Assembly (NCBI GenBank): GCA_016219645.1
Contig: JACRLR010000019.1
Span: 1 to 64,000, forward strand
Source of the DNA: Nitrospirota bacterium
GTDB lineage: Bacteria; Nitrospirota; Nitrospiria; Nitrospirales; Nitrospiraceae
Reading direction: 5' to 3'
DNA: 64,000 bases
The notes beneath the pieces are model-generated. The model was not told the DNA's origin. It ran no database searches and saw nothing but the letters and a program-made list of their open reading frames with translations. This document shows positions 34,012 to 42,429 of this stretch, one piece after another (the first letter of the stretch is position 1; every line of letters begins with the position of its first letter). The position numbers and the translations under genes were made by a program.

Positions 34012-34591
34012 GCGTCCTCTATCCTCTCATGTCCGCATGAATTTGGCGATTTCAATAGGAATTTGACTATAGTCTCCGCTCAATTTTCTTGTCAAGGAAG
34101 GGGAGGATGGAATGACACCCGTGCTGATCCCTTGCTCCCGGAGCGCGCACGATCAGAATGTGCTCGCTCGACGGCCGCAGGGGGATCAACACAGGTGCCA
34201 TTCCAAGGGAAAGAGAACAAGCAAGCCTGGAGGGAGCAGTTATATCGTTGGACGCGCGTAGTGGGAGACCGAGCAGGTTACCCCGTTATAGGAAGTACTG
34301 GGTTGTGGCAGAAAAGAATGCGAAGATGCAGTCGCTCAATGCGCGCAGTGAAGGACAGTCTGGCCGCTCTCTTCTTAGAGCTCGAAAACGCATACCGAAG
34401 AAAACCCTCAGCGAAACGCGGAAGGAAGGTGGGTCCAGCTGTTCCGTTTATAGCCGGGAGGATCATTCGGCGCCAAGTGGCTTGACGTTCCGTGACCCAC
34501 TCGCTATATTTACAAAGTCTAAGTTGGTACTTCCAGCAGATGCTCGCTGCCCTGCCAGCGATTCGAATTCGTCCAGTGCGGATCGCTCTTC
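34012..34591. other. Repeat-rich intergenic region with one intact and two decayed hairpin elements
   Basis: No gene is supported. It contains hairpin element copy 3 (34109-34204), a right-half remnant at about 34236-34280 (TCGTTGGACGCGCG) and another at about 34329-34365 (TCGCTCAATGCGCGCAGTG). Open frames here change phase with the repeats and have no protein-like character. Confidence 0.6.
34109..34204 (-). repeat. Hairpin element copy 3
   Basis: Arms 34109-34131 and 34182-34204 pair over 23 bases; the three non-matching positions are all G-T wobbles when read on the minus strand. The inner stem is GAGC/GCTC, a compensatory change from GAAC/GTTC. The apical stem is GCAC/GTGC with loop GATCAGAAT. 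Confidence 0.85.
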
Positions 34592-34918
34592 GTGTCGAGC
34601 CGAGCCGCGGTGACGCCGATCAGTGAACAGCAATGCCGCATCGACTTTACTGCAGCGCGGAATTGCCTCAGCCGGGTTCCATTTTCCAAGACCATCTTTC
34701 GCTACTTCGCAAACATTTTCATGACGCAGGATCGAGAAGCGATGGAACGCCAGGCGGTGGGATCACGCTACAAACCAGCCCTGATGCTTATCGATGATGC
34801 CGATACGCCGGCGAAATGGTACTACAAGTTGAAAGCCGCGTATCTGATGTCGGCGCAAACTGGACAACTCCTCGACCACCAGCTGAAAGAAAGAGTCACG
34901 CTTCGCTGGAAGAGCTGA
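34592..34918 (+). CDS. Possible small protein, unknown
   Basis: A 108-codon frame from GTG 34592 with moderately GC-rich third positions and a protein-like central part (KTIFRYFANIFMTQDREAM). No family is recognised and no good ribosome-binding site is seen. ATG 34721 inside the frame is an alternative start. It ends 29 bases before the Lon-like gene. It could be a real short gene or a remnant. Confidence 0.35.
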   Translation: MSSRAAVTPISEQQCRIDFTAARNCLSRVPFSKTIFRYFANIFMTQDREAMERQAVGSRYKPALMLIDDADTPAKWYYKLKAAYLMSAQTGQLLDHQLKERVTLRWKS

Positions 34919-34947
34919 ATCCGTATGAGTCATATTGGCGAGGTCTT

Positions 34948-35628
34948 ATGTCGGGCAAGGATGCGACTCGAAAATTACCACACCTTGTTCTCCTCCTCTC
35001 CTCGATAATGCTTTGTGCGCAAGCCTTTCCGGTCTGGCCGGCGGAGAGCCGTCTAGTCGCAACGGTACCGGCATTGGGAGTGCGCGCTGACGGGCAGACG
35101 GGGGTCGTGCACTATATCGTGCTCGAAATCGACAAGGGCCCTCGACAAGAAGGACCGACAGTCCAATTCAATGAGATTAACCTGGGTGGCGGGTCAATAG
35201 TCAGCGACGATTGGAAAGAGGGCATCAGGCAAGCGGTTGCGGCTGCCACGCAGGCAGTAGGGGAGGAGGGGCGAGATTGGGTGATCACGATCAAGAACCG
35301 GTCATACAATGCCATGACTGAAGGAGTGAGCGCGAGCGCTGCCGTGGCAGTCGGGCTTGTTGCAGCCTGGCGAGGCGGCAACGTCAAGCCGGATGTCGCG
35401 CTGACCGGAAAAATCCTACCGGACGGTAGGATCGAGCCGGTCGGTGCCCTGCTCATTAAAACTGAAGCGGCAGCCCGCGCGCAGTTTTCAACCATACTGG
35501 TGCCTCGAGGGCAACCAGCCACTGTTGACAAGGATTTCTTCCAACTGGCCGCCCGATGGAATATCAACGTCATCGAAGTGGCGACGCTGGAAGAGGCCTA
35601 TCAGCTCATGACGACGGCAAAACGCTAG
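34948..35628 (+). CDS. Exported Lon-like serine protease domain (S16)
   Basis: 226 residues: a signal peptide (about 1-35) followed by a stand-alone S16 proteolytic domain without any ATPase. EGVSASAAVAVG near residue 126 corresponds to the Lon 'GPSAG' region with the nucleophilic Ser, and GALLIKTEAAARA near 170 supplies the Lys of the Ser-Lys dyad; LTGKILPDGRIEPVG is the Lon 'TGE....G.V.PIGG' strand. It would act in the periplasm without ATP. ATG 34948 gives the signal peptide; longer frames to 34816 are unlikely. It converges with the antiporter gene, stops four bases apart. Confidence 0.75.
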   Translation: MSGKDATRKLPHLVLLLSSIMLCAQAFPVWPAESRLVATVPALGVRADGQTGVVHYIVLEIDKGPRQEGPTVQFNEINLGGGSIVSDDWKEGIRQAVAAATQAVGEEGRDWVITIKNRSYNAMTEGVSASAAVAVGLVAAWRGGNVKPDVALTGKILPDGRIEPVGALLIKTEAAARAQFSTILVPRGQPATVDKDFFQLAARWNINVIEVATLEEAYQLMTTAKR

Positions 35629-35632
35629 CAGC

Positions 35633-37639
35633 TCATTTCTCGCCCATCTGCACTAAATGCTCCATCGCGTTTTGAATCTGGGAGCGCGAACCGAGCAGGA
35701 CCACGATATCGCCCGCCATCAACCGGGTATGCTCAGGCGGATTTGCTTGCGTTGTTCCAGCACGTGTCCAGGCAATCACCGAAACACCCGTCTTGGCGGG
35801 GAGAGCAATCTCAGCCAATGTTTTCCCCAGAGCAGGGGAATCGTCGTCGATGCGACACGTTTCGACTTCCGTATCCGCCAGGGTCCCATCATGAAGATGA
35901 TGCGGGAGTTCCGGTGATTCGCTGCGACGAAGCAACGCGTACCCTTCACGGCGAACTTGTGTAGCCTTCCGCATCACAAAGTCCTGCGGCATCTTGTAGG
36001 TGCGGAGTATCAAGGAAAATATTTCGATGGAGGTTTCGAATTCTTCCGGCACCACGTCATCCGCGCCGAGATTATGTAGCTCCTCCAATTCGCGGAGATA
36101 GCGGGTCCGCACGACAACATGGAGCTTGGGGTTGATTCCCTTGGCAATCTGCACGACCCGCCGGGTGGTGAATGGATCAGATATCGCGATCACCAATACC
36201 TTGGCATCCTCGACTCTCATATGCCGCAGCACATGCGAATTCGTGGCATCGCCATAGTAGACCGGCAGCCCGTGTTTCGATTCGCGGCTGACGATATCGC
36301 CGTCGAGATCCAATCCCAGGTAGGGGATCTCCGTTTCGCCGAGAACGCGGGCGAGATTCCTCCCGTTTAATCCATACCCTGCAATAATGACGTGGCCCTT
36401 CATCCGAATATGCTTCCCTTCGGTCTGTTCGGCATGGGCGAGGGTGTGCTTCGGCAGCCAATGATGGACCCGCTGCCACGCCTCAGCGCGACGGGCCAGG
36501 TTCGGCGACCACTGTATGAGAAAAGGGGTCACAATCATGGACAGCACCGAGACCGCAAGAAAGACTTGATACGGATCACCATGGAAATAACCACTTGCCT
36601 CCCCCTGCTGTGCCAGCAAGAAACTAAACTCTCCGACCTGAGCCAAGGCGACGCCCACCAGAATCGCCGAACGCGGGGGGGTTCCCGACAGCAGGACCGC
36701 CACGGCCCCGGAGAAAAACTTTACCAGCAGAATTGCCACGAGAAGTCCGAATACCAGTCCTGGATGGGCGAGCAACACCTGCCAGTCCAAGAGGATGCCG
36801 ATCGACACAAAGAAGAGACTGGTGAAACTGTCGCGGAACGGCAACACTTCGGCTATAGCCTGATGGCTGTACTCCGATTCGGAAATGACCAACCCGGCGA
36901 TGAATGCCCCTAATGCCAACGAGAGACCGCCGAGGGACGTGAGCCAGGCGATACCGATACAGGAGACGATGATCGTCAGCAAGAACAGCTCCCGGCTGCG
37001 GCTTCGGACGATATATCCCAAGAGTTTGGGGAGCAGATACCAGGAGGCTCCAATGACAAGCAGGACAACGAGGACCGATTCCCCCAAGGTGATCAGAATC
37101 GCCACCCCGCCTCCCTCCGATTTGCCGGCTAGGATCGGCATCAGCAGCATCATCGGTACGACCGCCAGATCCTGACAGATAAGAATGCCGATCGTGGCTC
37201 GGCCATGGATCGAGTCGCTCTCCCCCCGTTCCGCTAGGGTCTTCAATACGATCGCCGTGCTGCTGAGGGCGAAGAGAAATCCCCAGAACAACCCTTCCCG
37301 CCAGGACAATCCGACGAGCATCGCCCCGAGAAACGCAATCACCAGCACGCCGGCGATCTGGACTGGCGCACCCACAAACATGAGGCGGCGCATGGAAAGT
37401 AATTGCGCAATTGAAAATTCGATGCCGATGGTGAAGAGAAGCAGAACGATTCCGACCTCGGCCAACACCTCGACGGTACCGACATCCGCGATGAGGTTCA
37501 GCCCATGGGGGCCGATGAGTGAGCCGGCGACCAAGAATCCTGCGATCGAGGGAAGTCGCAATTTGTGGAATACGAAGACGACGACGATCGATGCCAAGAA
37601 GATTACCAGCAGATTTGCAAGTACGCCGTAGTCAGTCAT
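35633..37639 (-). CDS. CPA2 cation:proton antiporter with RCK domains (KefB/YbaL type)
   Basis: 668 residues. Twelve or thirteen membrane segments (about 5-385) form the Na/H exchanger fold with FLVAGSLIGPHGL and LICQDLAVVPMM. A TrkA-N domain (about 410-530) starts HVIIAGYGLNGRNLARVL with a Rossmann nucleotide site, and a TrkA-C domain (about 580-665) ends the protein. Such proteins export K+ or Na+ in exchange for protons under nucleotide control. ATG 37639 is preferred; an upstream ATG at 37711 adds 24 residues without membrane character. Confidence 0.88.
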   Translation of the reverse strand: MTDYGVLANLLVIFLASIVVVFVFHKLRLPSIAGFLVAGSLIGPHGLNLIADVGTVEVLAEVGIVLLLFTIGIEFSIAQLLSMRRLMFVGAPVQIAGVLVIAFLGAMLVGLSWREGLFWGFLFALSSTAIVLKTLAERGESDSIHGRATIGILICQDLAVVPMMLLMPILAGKSEGGGVAILITLGESVLVVLLVIGASWYLLPKLLGYIVRSRSRELFLLTIIVSCIGIAWLTSLGGLSLALGAFIAGLVISESEYSHQAIAEVLPFRDSFTSLFFVSIGILLDWQVLLAHPGLVFGLLVAILLVKFFSGAVAVLLSGTPPRSAILVGVALAQVGEFSFLLAQQGEASGYFHGDPYQVFLAVSVLSMIVTPFLIQWSPNLARRAEAWQRVHHWLPKHTLAHAEQTEGKHIRMKGHVIIAGYGLNGRNLARVLGETEIPYLGLDLDGDIVSRESKHGLPVYYGDATNSHVLRHMRVEDAKVLVIAISDPFTTRRVVQIAKGINPKLHVVVRTRYLRELEELHNLGADDVVPEEFETSIEIFSLILRTYKMPQDFVMRKATQVRREGYALLRRSESPELPHHLHDGTLADTEVETCRIDDDSPALGKTLAEIALPAKTGVSVIAWTRAGTTQANPPEHTRLMAGDIVVLLGSRSQIQNAMEHLVQMGEK

Positions 37640-38032
37640 GCAAGAAATTGGTCGGACGTGGGGAGTGACATGGGAGGGCGAAAGAGACTCGTCAATCGCC
37701 TCACGTTTCACGGATTGAGGGCGTAGAATACCCTAGTAGTCAGAAGGTAACAAGGCCAACCTGCTTATTTATGCAAGAAAATCTGTTGATTTCCGCGCGA
37801 GGGCTGCTGGTGGAAGAAACCCGAGCCTGGACACAGGCTCGGGTGGTCTCGGCAAATCGGCTAGCAGAGACGGCTTGCCAGCCCCCCGTCGGTAGCTCGC
37901 CTCCCCTCGAAAGATGAATAGACGGCATTCTGTCCAGTATAATAGTTTGTAAGCATCATCGGCGAGTACATGTACGAAGGACAAACAATGATGCAAGTCT
38001 TGGCTGGTTCACTATCTCAAGGGAGGTGCTCT
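37640..38032. other. Divergent intergenic region with strong hairpin and possible structured leader
   Basis: No gene. CCCGAGCCTG (37820-37829) and CAGGCTCGGG (37834-37843) form a perfect ten-pair stem with a GACA loop. The following 37850-37915 contains further pairing options (GGCAAATCGGCTAGC, GACGGCTTGCC, GGTAGCTCGCC). A TATAAT lies at 37938-37943, about 90 bases before the next start. The region could hold a riboswitch or attenuator; I could not fit it to a known class. Confidence 0.5.
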
Positions 38033-38605
38033 ATGCGGCCTGCTCGCGTGCTCATGATTGCCGCAACGGTCCTCACCCTGTCTTCAGCATCGGCATTTTC
38101 CGATACGACGATCTCCTTCGACCCGTACCTCATGCGGGAATGTACCCAAGCCGATGGGAGCATCCTCTACACGAACAAGGATTTGCCCGGCTGTAAACTG
38201 ATGAAGTTAAAAGAACTGTCGAGCGTACCATCCCTGGAGGACATGCCGACCTATCGCCCCGCTGTGACGGCGGCTCCGCGCTACGACATTCCTCCGTATC
38301 CCGACCGTAATCAGACCGGTATGGCCGGCGGGCGACAGACTGTCCCTGATTGGGCCAAAGATTGGCATGCCAGTATCGCCTCGTCCGGGTCCGTTCAAGC
38401 TGAAGTCTGCTCCATGTACGGAGAATGGATCAATCTCGTTCAGAAAACTCGCGGAGGGTTCTTTTACGGGGCAGATCCTTCCTACGGCGGAGATCTTTCT
38501 GGGAGAAATCAGCGGGGTCCCAGCTATTCGTTCTACGACAACGCGCGATACATCGCGCTGTCTAAGCTGTTCGGGCCTGGATTTGTGCCGATCGGCTGTC
38601 CGTAA
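38033..38605 (+). CDS. Exported protein with DUF4124-like start
   Basis: 190 residues with a signal peptide (about 1-24, ending SAFS). The mature N-terminus CTQADGSILYTNKDLPGC resembles DUF4124, a small module frequent in exported proteobacterial proteins. The rest is Pro/Tyr-rich with one Cys near residue 120. Function unknown. ATG 38033 follows GGGAGGTG. The gene stands alone after a long structured leader and ends before a strong terminator. Confidence 0.65.
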   Translation: MRPARVLMIAATVLTLSSASAFSDTTISFDPYLMRECTQADGSILYTNKDLPGCKLMKLKELSSVPSLEDMPTYRPAVTAAPRYDIPPYPDRNQTGMAGGRQTVPDWAKDWHASIASSGSVQAEVCSMYGEWINLVQKTRGGFFYGADPSYGGDLSGRNQRGPSYSFYDNARYIALSKLFGPGFVPIGCP

Positions 38606-38636
38606 CAAGACGGTTCAGGCGAACGATTGATTGGAA

Positions 38637-38680
38637 GGGGGGCCAGGCTCTTTCGAGAGGGCCAGGCCCCCTTATTTTTT
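38637..38680. terminator. Bidirectional intrinsic terminator
   Basis: GGGGGCCAGGCTCT and AGAGGGCCAGGCCCCC form a GC-rich stem of about 14 pairs with a TTCG loop, followed by TTATTTTTT. It sits between the converging genes ending at 38605 (+) and 38672 (-); the T-run serves the plus strand and overlaps the end of the epimerase gene. Confidence 0.85.
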
Positions 38681-39703
38681 ATAGAACTGCCGATACCACT
38701 CGACGAAACGGGGGATTCCCACTTCGATGGGGGTAGCCGGCTTGAATCCGACATCCTGTGAGAGATCTTCGATGTCGGCATAGGTGGCAGGAACGTCACC
38801 TGGCTGGATGGGCAACAATTTCTTCTTCGCCTGTTTTCCGATCGCCTGTTCCAATACCTCGATAAAGCGCAAGAGTTCGACTGGCTGATGATTCCCGATA
38901 TTGTAGATCCGGGCCGGTGCTGAGCTGGTTCCGGGGTCCGGTCTGTCGCCGGACCAGGCTTGGTTCGGCTTGGCTGGATGGTCGAGGGTCCGGATCACCC
39001 CTTCGACGATGTCATCGACATAGGTAAAGTCTCGCCGCATCTTTCCGTGGTTGTAGACCTCGATCGGTTTTCCTTCCAGAATCGCTTTTGTGAAAATGAA
39101 GAGTGCCATATCGGGTCTCCCCCAGGGCCCATAGACCGTAAAAAACCTCAGGCCAGTGCAGGGGATTCGATAGAGGTGCGCATAGCAATGGGCCATAAGT
39201 TCATTGGCCTTTTTGCTGGCTGCATAGAGAGAGACCGGATGGTCGACGTTGTCATGAATCGAAAACGGCATGTGGGTATTGCCGCCGTAGACGGAACTCG
39301 ACGAGGCATAGACCAGGTGTTCAACCTTTGCCTGTCGGCAACCTTCCAGAATGTTCAGAAACCCTTCGATGTTGCTGTCGGTATAGGCATGGGGATTCAC
39401 CAGCGAATAGCGCACACCGGCTTGCGCCGCCAGATGGACCACCTTCGTGATCGATTGTGTAGCGAAGAGCCTGCGCATTTTCACCCGGTCGGCCAGATCG
39501 GTTTTGGTGAAGGTGAACTCCTTGAAGGGTTTCAGTCTAGCCAGTCTCGCCTTTTTCAACCGCACGTCGTAGTAGTCGTTGATGTTATCGAGCCCGATCA
39601 CCCGCTCGCCCCGCTCCAGCAATCTGATTGCCGTATGAAAGCCGATGAATCCGGCGACACCGGTGACAAGAATCGGGGCCTGCTGTATTTTTCGCAGAGT
39701 CAT
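38672..39703 (-). CDS. NAD-dependent epimerase, UDP-glucuronate 4-epimerase type
   Basis: 343 residues of the extended SDR family. The NAD site is [13 protein letters not shown] at the N-terminus, the catalytic triad lies in ASSSSVYGG (Ser) and YAASKKANE (Tyr, Lys). [24 protein letters not shown] is typical of UDP-glucuronate/UDP-galacturonate 4-epimerases (capsular type); I show it as [17 protein letters not shown]. It would provide UDP-galacturonate for the cell-surface polysaccharides made further along the window. ATG 39703 starts it; the gene before it ends 20 bases upstream on the same strand. Confidence 0.85.
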   Translation of the reverse strand: MTLRKIQQAPILVTGVAGFIGFHTAIRLLERGERVIGLDNINDYYDVRLKKARLARLKPFKEFTFTKTDLADRVKMRRLFATQSITKVVHLAAQAGVRYSLVNPHAYTDSNIEGFLNILEGCRQAKVEHLVYASSSSVYGGNTHMPFSIHDNVDHPVSLYAASKKANELMAHCYAHLYRIPCTGLRFFTVYGPWGRPDMALFIFTKAILEGKPIEVYNHGKMRRDFTYVDDIVEGVIRTLDHPAKPNQAWSGDRPDPGTSSAPARIYNIGNHQPVELLRFIEVLEQAIGKQAKKKLLPIQPGDVPATYADIEDLSQDVGFKPATPIEVGIPRFVEWYRQFYKK

Positions 39704-39722
39704 AGTCGGTCCTTATAACCTT

Positions 39723-41360
39723 TCAAGATGGCACGGTGTGATTACTAGATTTCATAAACGGAGGATCGCTGTGGTCAAGGCGATAGAGCGACAGAGGCGC
39801 CAGAGATGCCCCGGTTGTCACTGGTTGCACCGACCCGTCGGTCGTGCGACGAAATAGATCCAACGCATGAGCGTAATGATACCCGCATCTCTGCCCGGCG
39901 AGAAGTTCTTTGAGAGTTTCCGGCTGTTCCCAGTGGGCAGTGAGCAGCGAGGTCCTGGCCTGGTTCCGTCGGCTGAACATGAAAGAGAGATGGTCGGGAT
40001 ACCAATCTGCGCCGCCGGTGGCATAGGACACGAACAACGTCGCCTGCGCCGCCGCGCAGACCTCGGCTAGATAGGCATGTGTGAGATAGCCGTTTTCTCC
40101 CACATCGAGCCATCTTCCGGGATGAGACAAGGGCGCATGGGCTGCATGGCCACGAACTTCGAGCAGTTGTTGTTGCGAAGCGAAGACCAACGGGATCGGC
40201 CCATGCCTCTGCACGAGGGCCTGAATCACCCTGTCCGTGAGAACGGATTTGCCGCTGTTCGTCGGCCCGCTGTCCGCATGCACGAGCATGTTATAGCCGC
40301 GATCGGCGATGAGATAGCAGTTGCGGGGCATCTCCAGATCGCAGGGGTCTTCGCCGTAGAACGGCACGGAGTAGACAGCCCCTCCTTCGAACGCCCAGCT
40401 TTCTCCGTGCGCCAATTCGATCACCTGCCCGAATCCCAGTTCCCGTAAAAGCGATAGATAGTCGTAGTAGAGATTACGCCGGTTCCTCCGGCTTGGCACG
40501 ATGATCGGCGTGTCTTTGGGCAAATGTAAGAGTGTGCGTGGATCGACATGATCGTCGTGATCATGGGTCAAGAAGACAGCGCCAGGTTTGGGCAGCAGCG
40601 ATCCCCACAAGGACGGGATAGAGGATTCGGCAAACCATGGAAGGAGCCAGGGATCGAACAGCAGCACTTGGTCCCGCTGCCGATATAGAAGCGCGGCATG
40701 GCCGAGATGGACCGTGTCCGTATCTTGTAGCGCCTCGAACCAATGGGATCTGATGGAGGAAGTATTCGAGCTGACGAAACACTCATGTTGGTGAAGCGAT
40801 TCGATCAATCGGGTCAGAAGGCGCTCTCCGTCTCGCCCCGAGGTTGCCACCACCGTTCTGATTTCGCCGGCCTGATGCGTGCCGTCCAAAAACCCCAGGA
40901 CCTTTCCCACCAGCGGTCCTAACCGTCGCTGATCGAACCCAATCGGAATGGCCTGCCGTTTCACGGAATTGTAGATCCGGAGCCCGCCGTTTGTGACCCT
41001 GGCGGATTTGGTCGGGTCGGTTGGGAACTCCCATTGAAACGTGCCGTCTGCCATCCGTCCACACCGAATGTGCTGCTGCAGATAGGGGCGGGCGCTGATC
41101 AGTTCCGTATAGGCATCTTCCAATCGCCTCTGTCGATCGGGGTCGTCGAGCGGGGCCCGTTTGGAAAAGACATCGCTGATGGCCGTATCGATCGCGCTGG
41201 AGAGGAGATTATGGGCCTCATGGAGACTTGCGACGACCTCGGGCGCCACTCCTGCGACAAAGGGGAAGGGGCCGGGAGGCTCGGCGCTCTCCAATTGGAC
41301 CCAGGCCCAGGGAGCGAGGCTGAGATAGTGATGTTTGGGCAGGCTGTCCCAGATCTTCAT
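39723..41360 (-). CDS. Metallo-beta-lactamase-fold protein with extra N-terminal domain
   Basis: 545 residues. The C-terminal half (about 215-480) is an MBL-fold domain with FLTHDHDDHVD near residue 263, HADSGP near 360 and further His residues suitable for two metal ions, of the UlaG/beta-lactamase-2 kind. The N-terminal 200 residues include a helical part and a PqqD-like stretch (about 115-175) with LVGKVLGFLDGTHQAGEI. The substrate is unknown; similar two-part proteins are reported beside sugar or peptide modification genes. ATG 41360 starts it. It is followed by the epimerase gene, so a link to nucleotide-sugar metabolism is possible but not shown. Confidence 0.65.
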   Translation of the reverse strand: MKIWDSLPKHHYLSLAPWAWVQLESAEPPGPFPFVAGVAPEVVASLHEAHNLLSSAIDTAISDVFSKRAPLDDPDRQRRLEDAYTELISARPYLQQHIRCGRMADGTFQWEFPTDPTKSARVTNGGLRIYNSVKRQAIPIGFDQRRLGPLVGKVLGFLDGTHQAGEIRTVVATSGRDGERLLTRLIESLHQHECFVSSNTSSIRSHWFEALQDTDTVHLGHAALLYRQRDQVLLFDPWLLPWFAESSIPSLWGSLLPKPGAVFLTHDHDDHVDPRTLLHLPKDTPIIVPSRRNRRNLYYDYLSLLRELGFGQVIELAHGESWAFEGGAVYSVPFYGEDPCDLEMPRNCYLIADRGYNMLVHADSGPTNSGKSVLTDRVIQALVQRHGPIPLVFASQQQLLEVRGHAAHAPLSHPGRWLDVGENGYLTHAYLAEVCAAAQATLFVSYATGGADWYPDHLSFMFSRRNQARTSLLTAHWEQPETLKELLAGQRCGYHYAHALDLFRRTTDGSVQPVTTGASLAPLSLYRLDHSDPPFMKSSNHTVPS

Positions 41361-41372
41361 GATCGTAAGGTG

Positions 41373-41456
41373 TAAGGCGTGAGGCGTAAGGGGATCACCC
41401 CTCCGTCTCCGACCGTGTTTTTCTCAACCATCACCTCACCCCTCACGCCTTACCCA
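41373..41456. repeat. Inverted heptamer array between genes
   Basis: TGTAAGG, CGTGAGG and CGTAAGG copies on the left and CCTCACC, CCTCACG, CCTTACC on the right with a spacer of about 40 bases. The right arm encodes the last codon and the TAA stop of the glyoxalase-fold gene. Confidence 0.75.
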
Positions 41457-41887
41457 TTTCGTGTGAATTCCAGTTTGCTGATGGAGGGTTCGTACAGTGC
41501 CTGAATGACCGTTCCGTCCGGATCGCAAAAGTAAAAAGAGTAACTGCCATCGCGGTGCTGTTTCGGCTGCTTCAAAATTTTCCCGCCCAGCTGCGCGAGG
41601 CGAGGTTCAATCTCCCGATACATCCGGTCGACTGCCTCAGGACTCTCAAGAATCACGCCGATATGATCCAACAGTTGCCCAGTCAAGGGTTGATAGGATG
41701 GAAGCTCGGAGGGAGGAATCTGATGTAACGCGAAATTATCCGAACCGGAGCTGAAATACACATTGTCCGCATCCGGCTCCCATACCACCTTCATTCCCAA
41801 CAACTCTTCATAGAATGTGCGAGAACGAGCCAGGTTTCTGACGCGCAACGCCACATGGCGTAATCCTCGATGGAGTGGAACAGTCAT
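41450..41887 (-). CDS. Glyoxalase/VOC-family protein
   Basis: 145 residues forming two beta-alpha-beta-beta-beta modules. Metal-ligand candidates are His in GLRHVALRV, His in LLDHIGVIL and Glu in IQALYEP. VOC enzymes include glyoxalases, dioxygenases and antibiotic-resistance proteins; no specific one can be chosen. ATG 41887 follows GAGGA by about six bases. The stop codon lies in the arm of a heptamer array, so the C-terminal residues RNG may come from repeat insertion. Confidence 0.8.
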   Translation of the reverse strand: MTVPLHRGLRHVALRVRNLARSRTFYEELLGMKVVWEPDADNVYFSSGSDNFALHQIPPSELPSYQPLTGQLLDHIGVILESPEAVDRMYREIEPRLAQLGGKILKQPKQHRDGSYSFYFCDPDGTVIQALYEPSISKLEFTRNG

Positions 41888-41984
41888 AGCTATCCTCAAT
41901 CGTGACCGTATAGTAGGGAGCGACTATGACTCCGTCAATCGAAAATCCCAAGCAGGAAGCTGTAAGAGCCCGCCAGCAGGGAGA

Positions 41985-42194
41985 GGGATGGCCCCGATGA
42001 GTCCCCTGTGCTCGCGCAACGCGCGCCCTCGGAAGGATGGGAAGGGCAGCCTGGCCGTCCTCCTGCTCGCGGAACGCGCACGATAAGAATGTGCTCGTTC
42101 GACGCGCGCAATCGAGGAACGACCAGGCTACCCTCGAACATGTAATGGGAGGATTGAATGGACGCGCGCAGTGGGGGACCATCCGGGCCATCCC
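41985..42194 (-). repeat. Hairpin element copy 4, interrupted by copy 5
   Basis: Outer arms 41985-42006 and 42173-42194 (GGGATGGCC on the left, GGCCATCCC on the right) pair. The core halves TGCTCGCGCAACGCGC and GACGCGCGCAGTG are separated by the inner element, showing that these units can insert into each other. Confidence 0.75.
42043..42134 (-). repeat. Hairpin element copy 5, nested
   Basis: Arms 42043-42062 and 42114-42134 (AGGGCAGCCTGGCC left, its partner GACCAGGCTACCCT right) with two G-T wobbles on the minus strand. The core has all motifs: TGCTCGCGGAAC, GCAC loop GATAAGAAT GTGC, GTTCGACGCGCGCA. Confidence 0.85.
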
Positions 42195-42235
42195 GGGACA
42201 ACATCAATGAGCAAGCTTGGAAGAACTATTTCATT

Positions 42236-42322
42236 GCTCGCTGCGGCCTTGCTTGGGACGAGGCGCCTCTCGGCGCGCCAGGGTCAGGGGGGGAGAAGTT
42301 CAGGCTTTTTGAGCATCCTATG
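42236..42322. mobile_element. Decayed MITE family B remnant
   Basis: CTCGCTGCGGCCTTGCT followed, after an insertion, by CTTTTTGAGCATCCT matches the right-hand end of the family-B MITE. The left end is missing. Confidence 0.55.
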
Positions 42323-42429
42323 TCCTGTACTTCTGGTGCCAGATCGATGGCTGCGTCTCCAATCTCGGCTTATGGTATGGTGAGGATGCCCACACTTCCG
42401 ATGTAAATTTGAGTTTTTCATTCAGGGCC

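Larger units (their letters stand above)
41888..42429. other. Repeat-filled intergenic region with nested hairpin elements and a decayed MITE
   Basis: No gene is supported. From left to right it holds an outer hairpin element (41985-42194) interrupted by a complete inner one (42043-42134), then a decayed family-B MITE end (about 42236-42322). The remaining 100 bases before the hemD-like gene show no clear promoter. Confidence 0.65.

Noticed and set aside
34555-34600. tRNA-like T-loop GATTCGAATTC
   Set aside because: No acceptor stem, anticodon arm or D arm can be placed around it.
37850-37915. c-di-GMP-I (GEMM) riboswitch
   Set aside because: Only fragments of the consensus are present and the GACGCAAAGCC core is missing.
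38960-39718. 252-codon plus-strand frame over the epimerase gene
   Set aside because: Antisense to a clear SDR epimerase with intact motifs.
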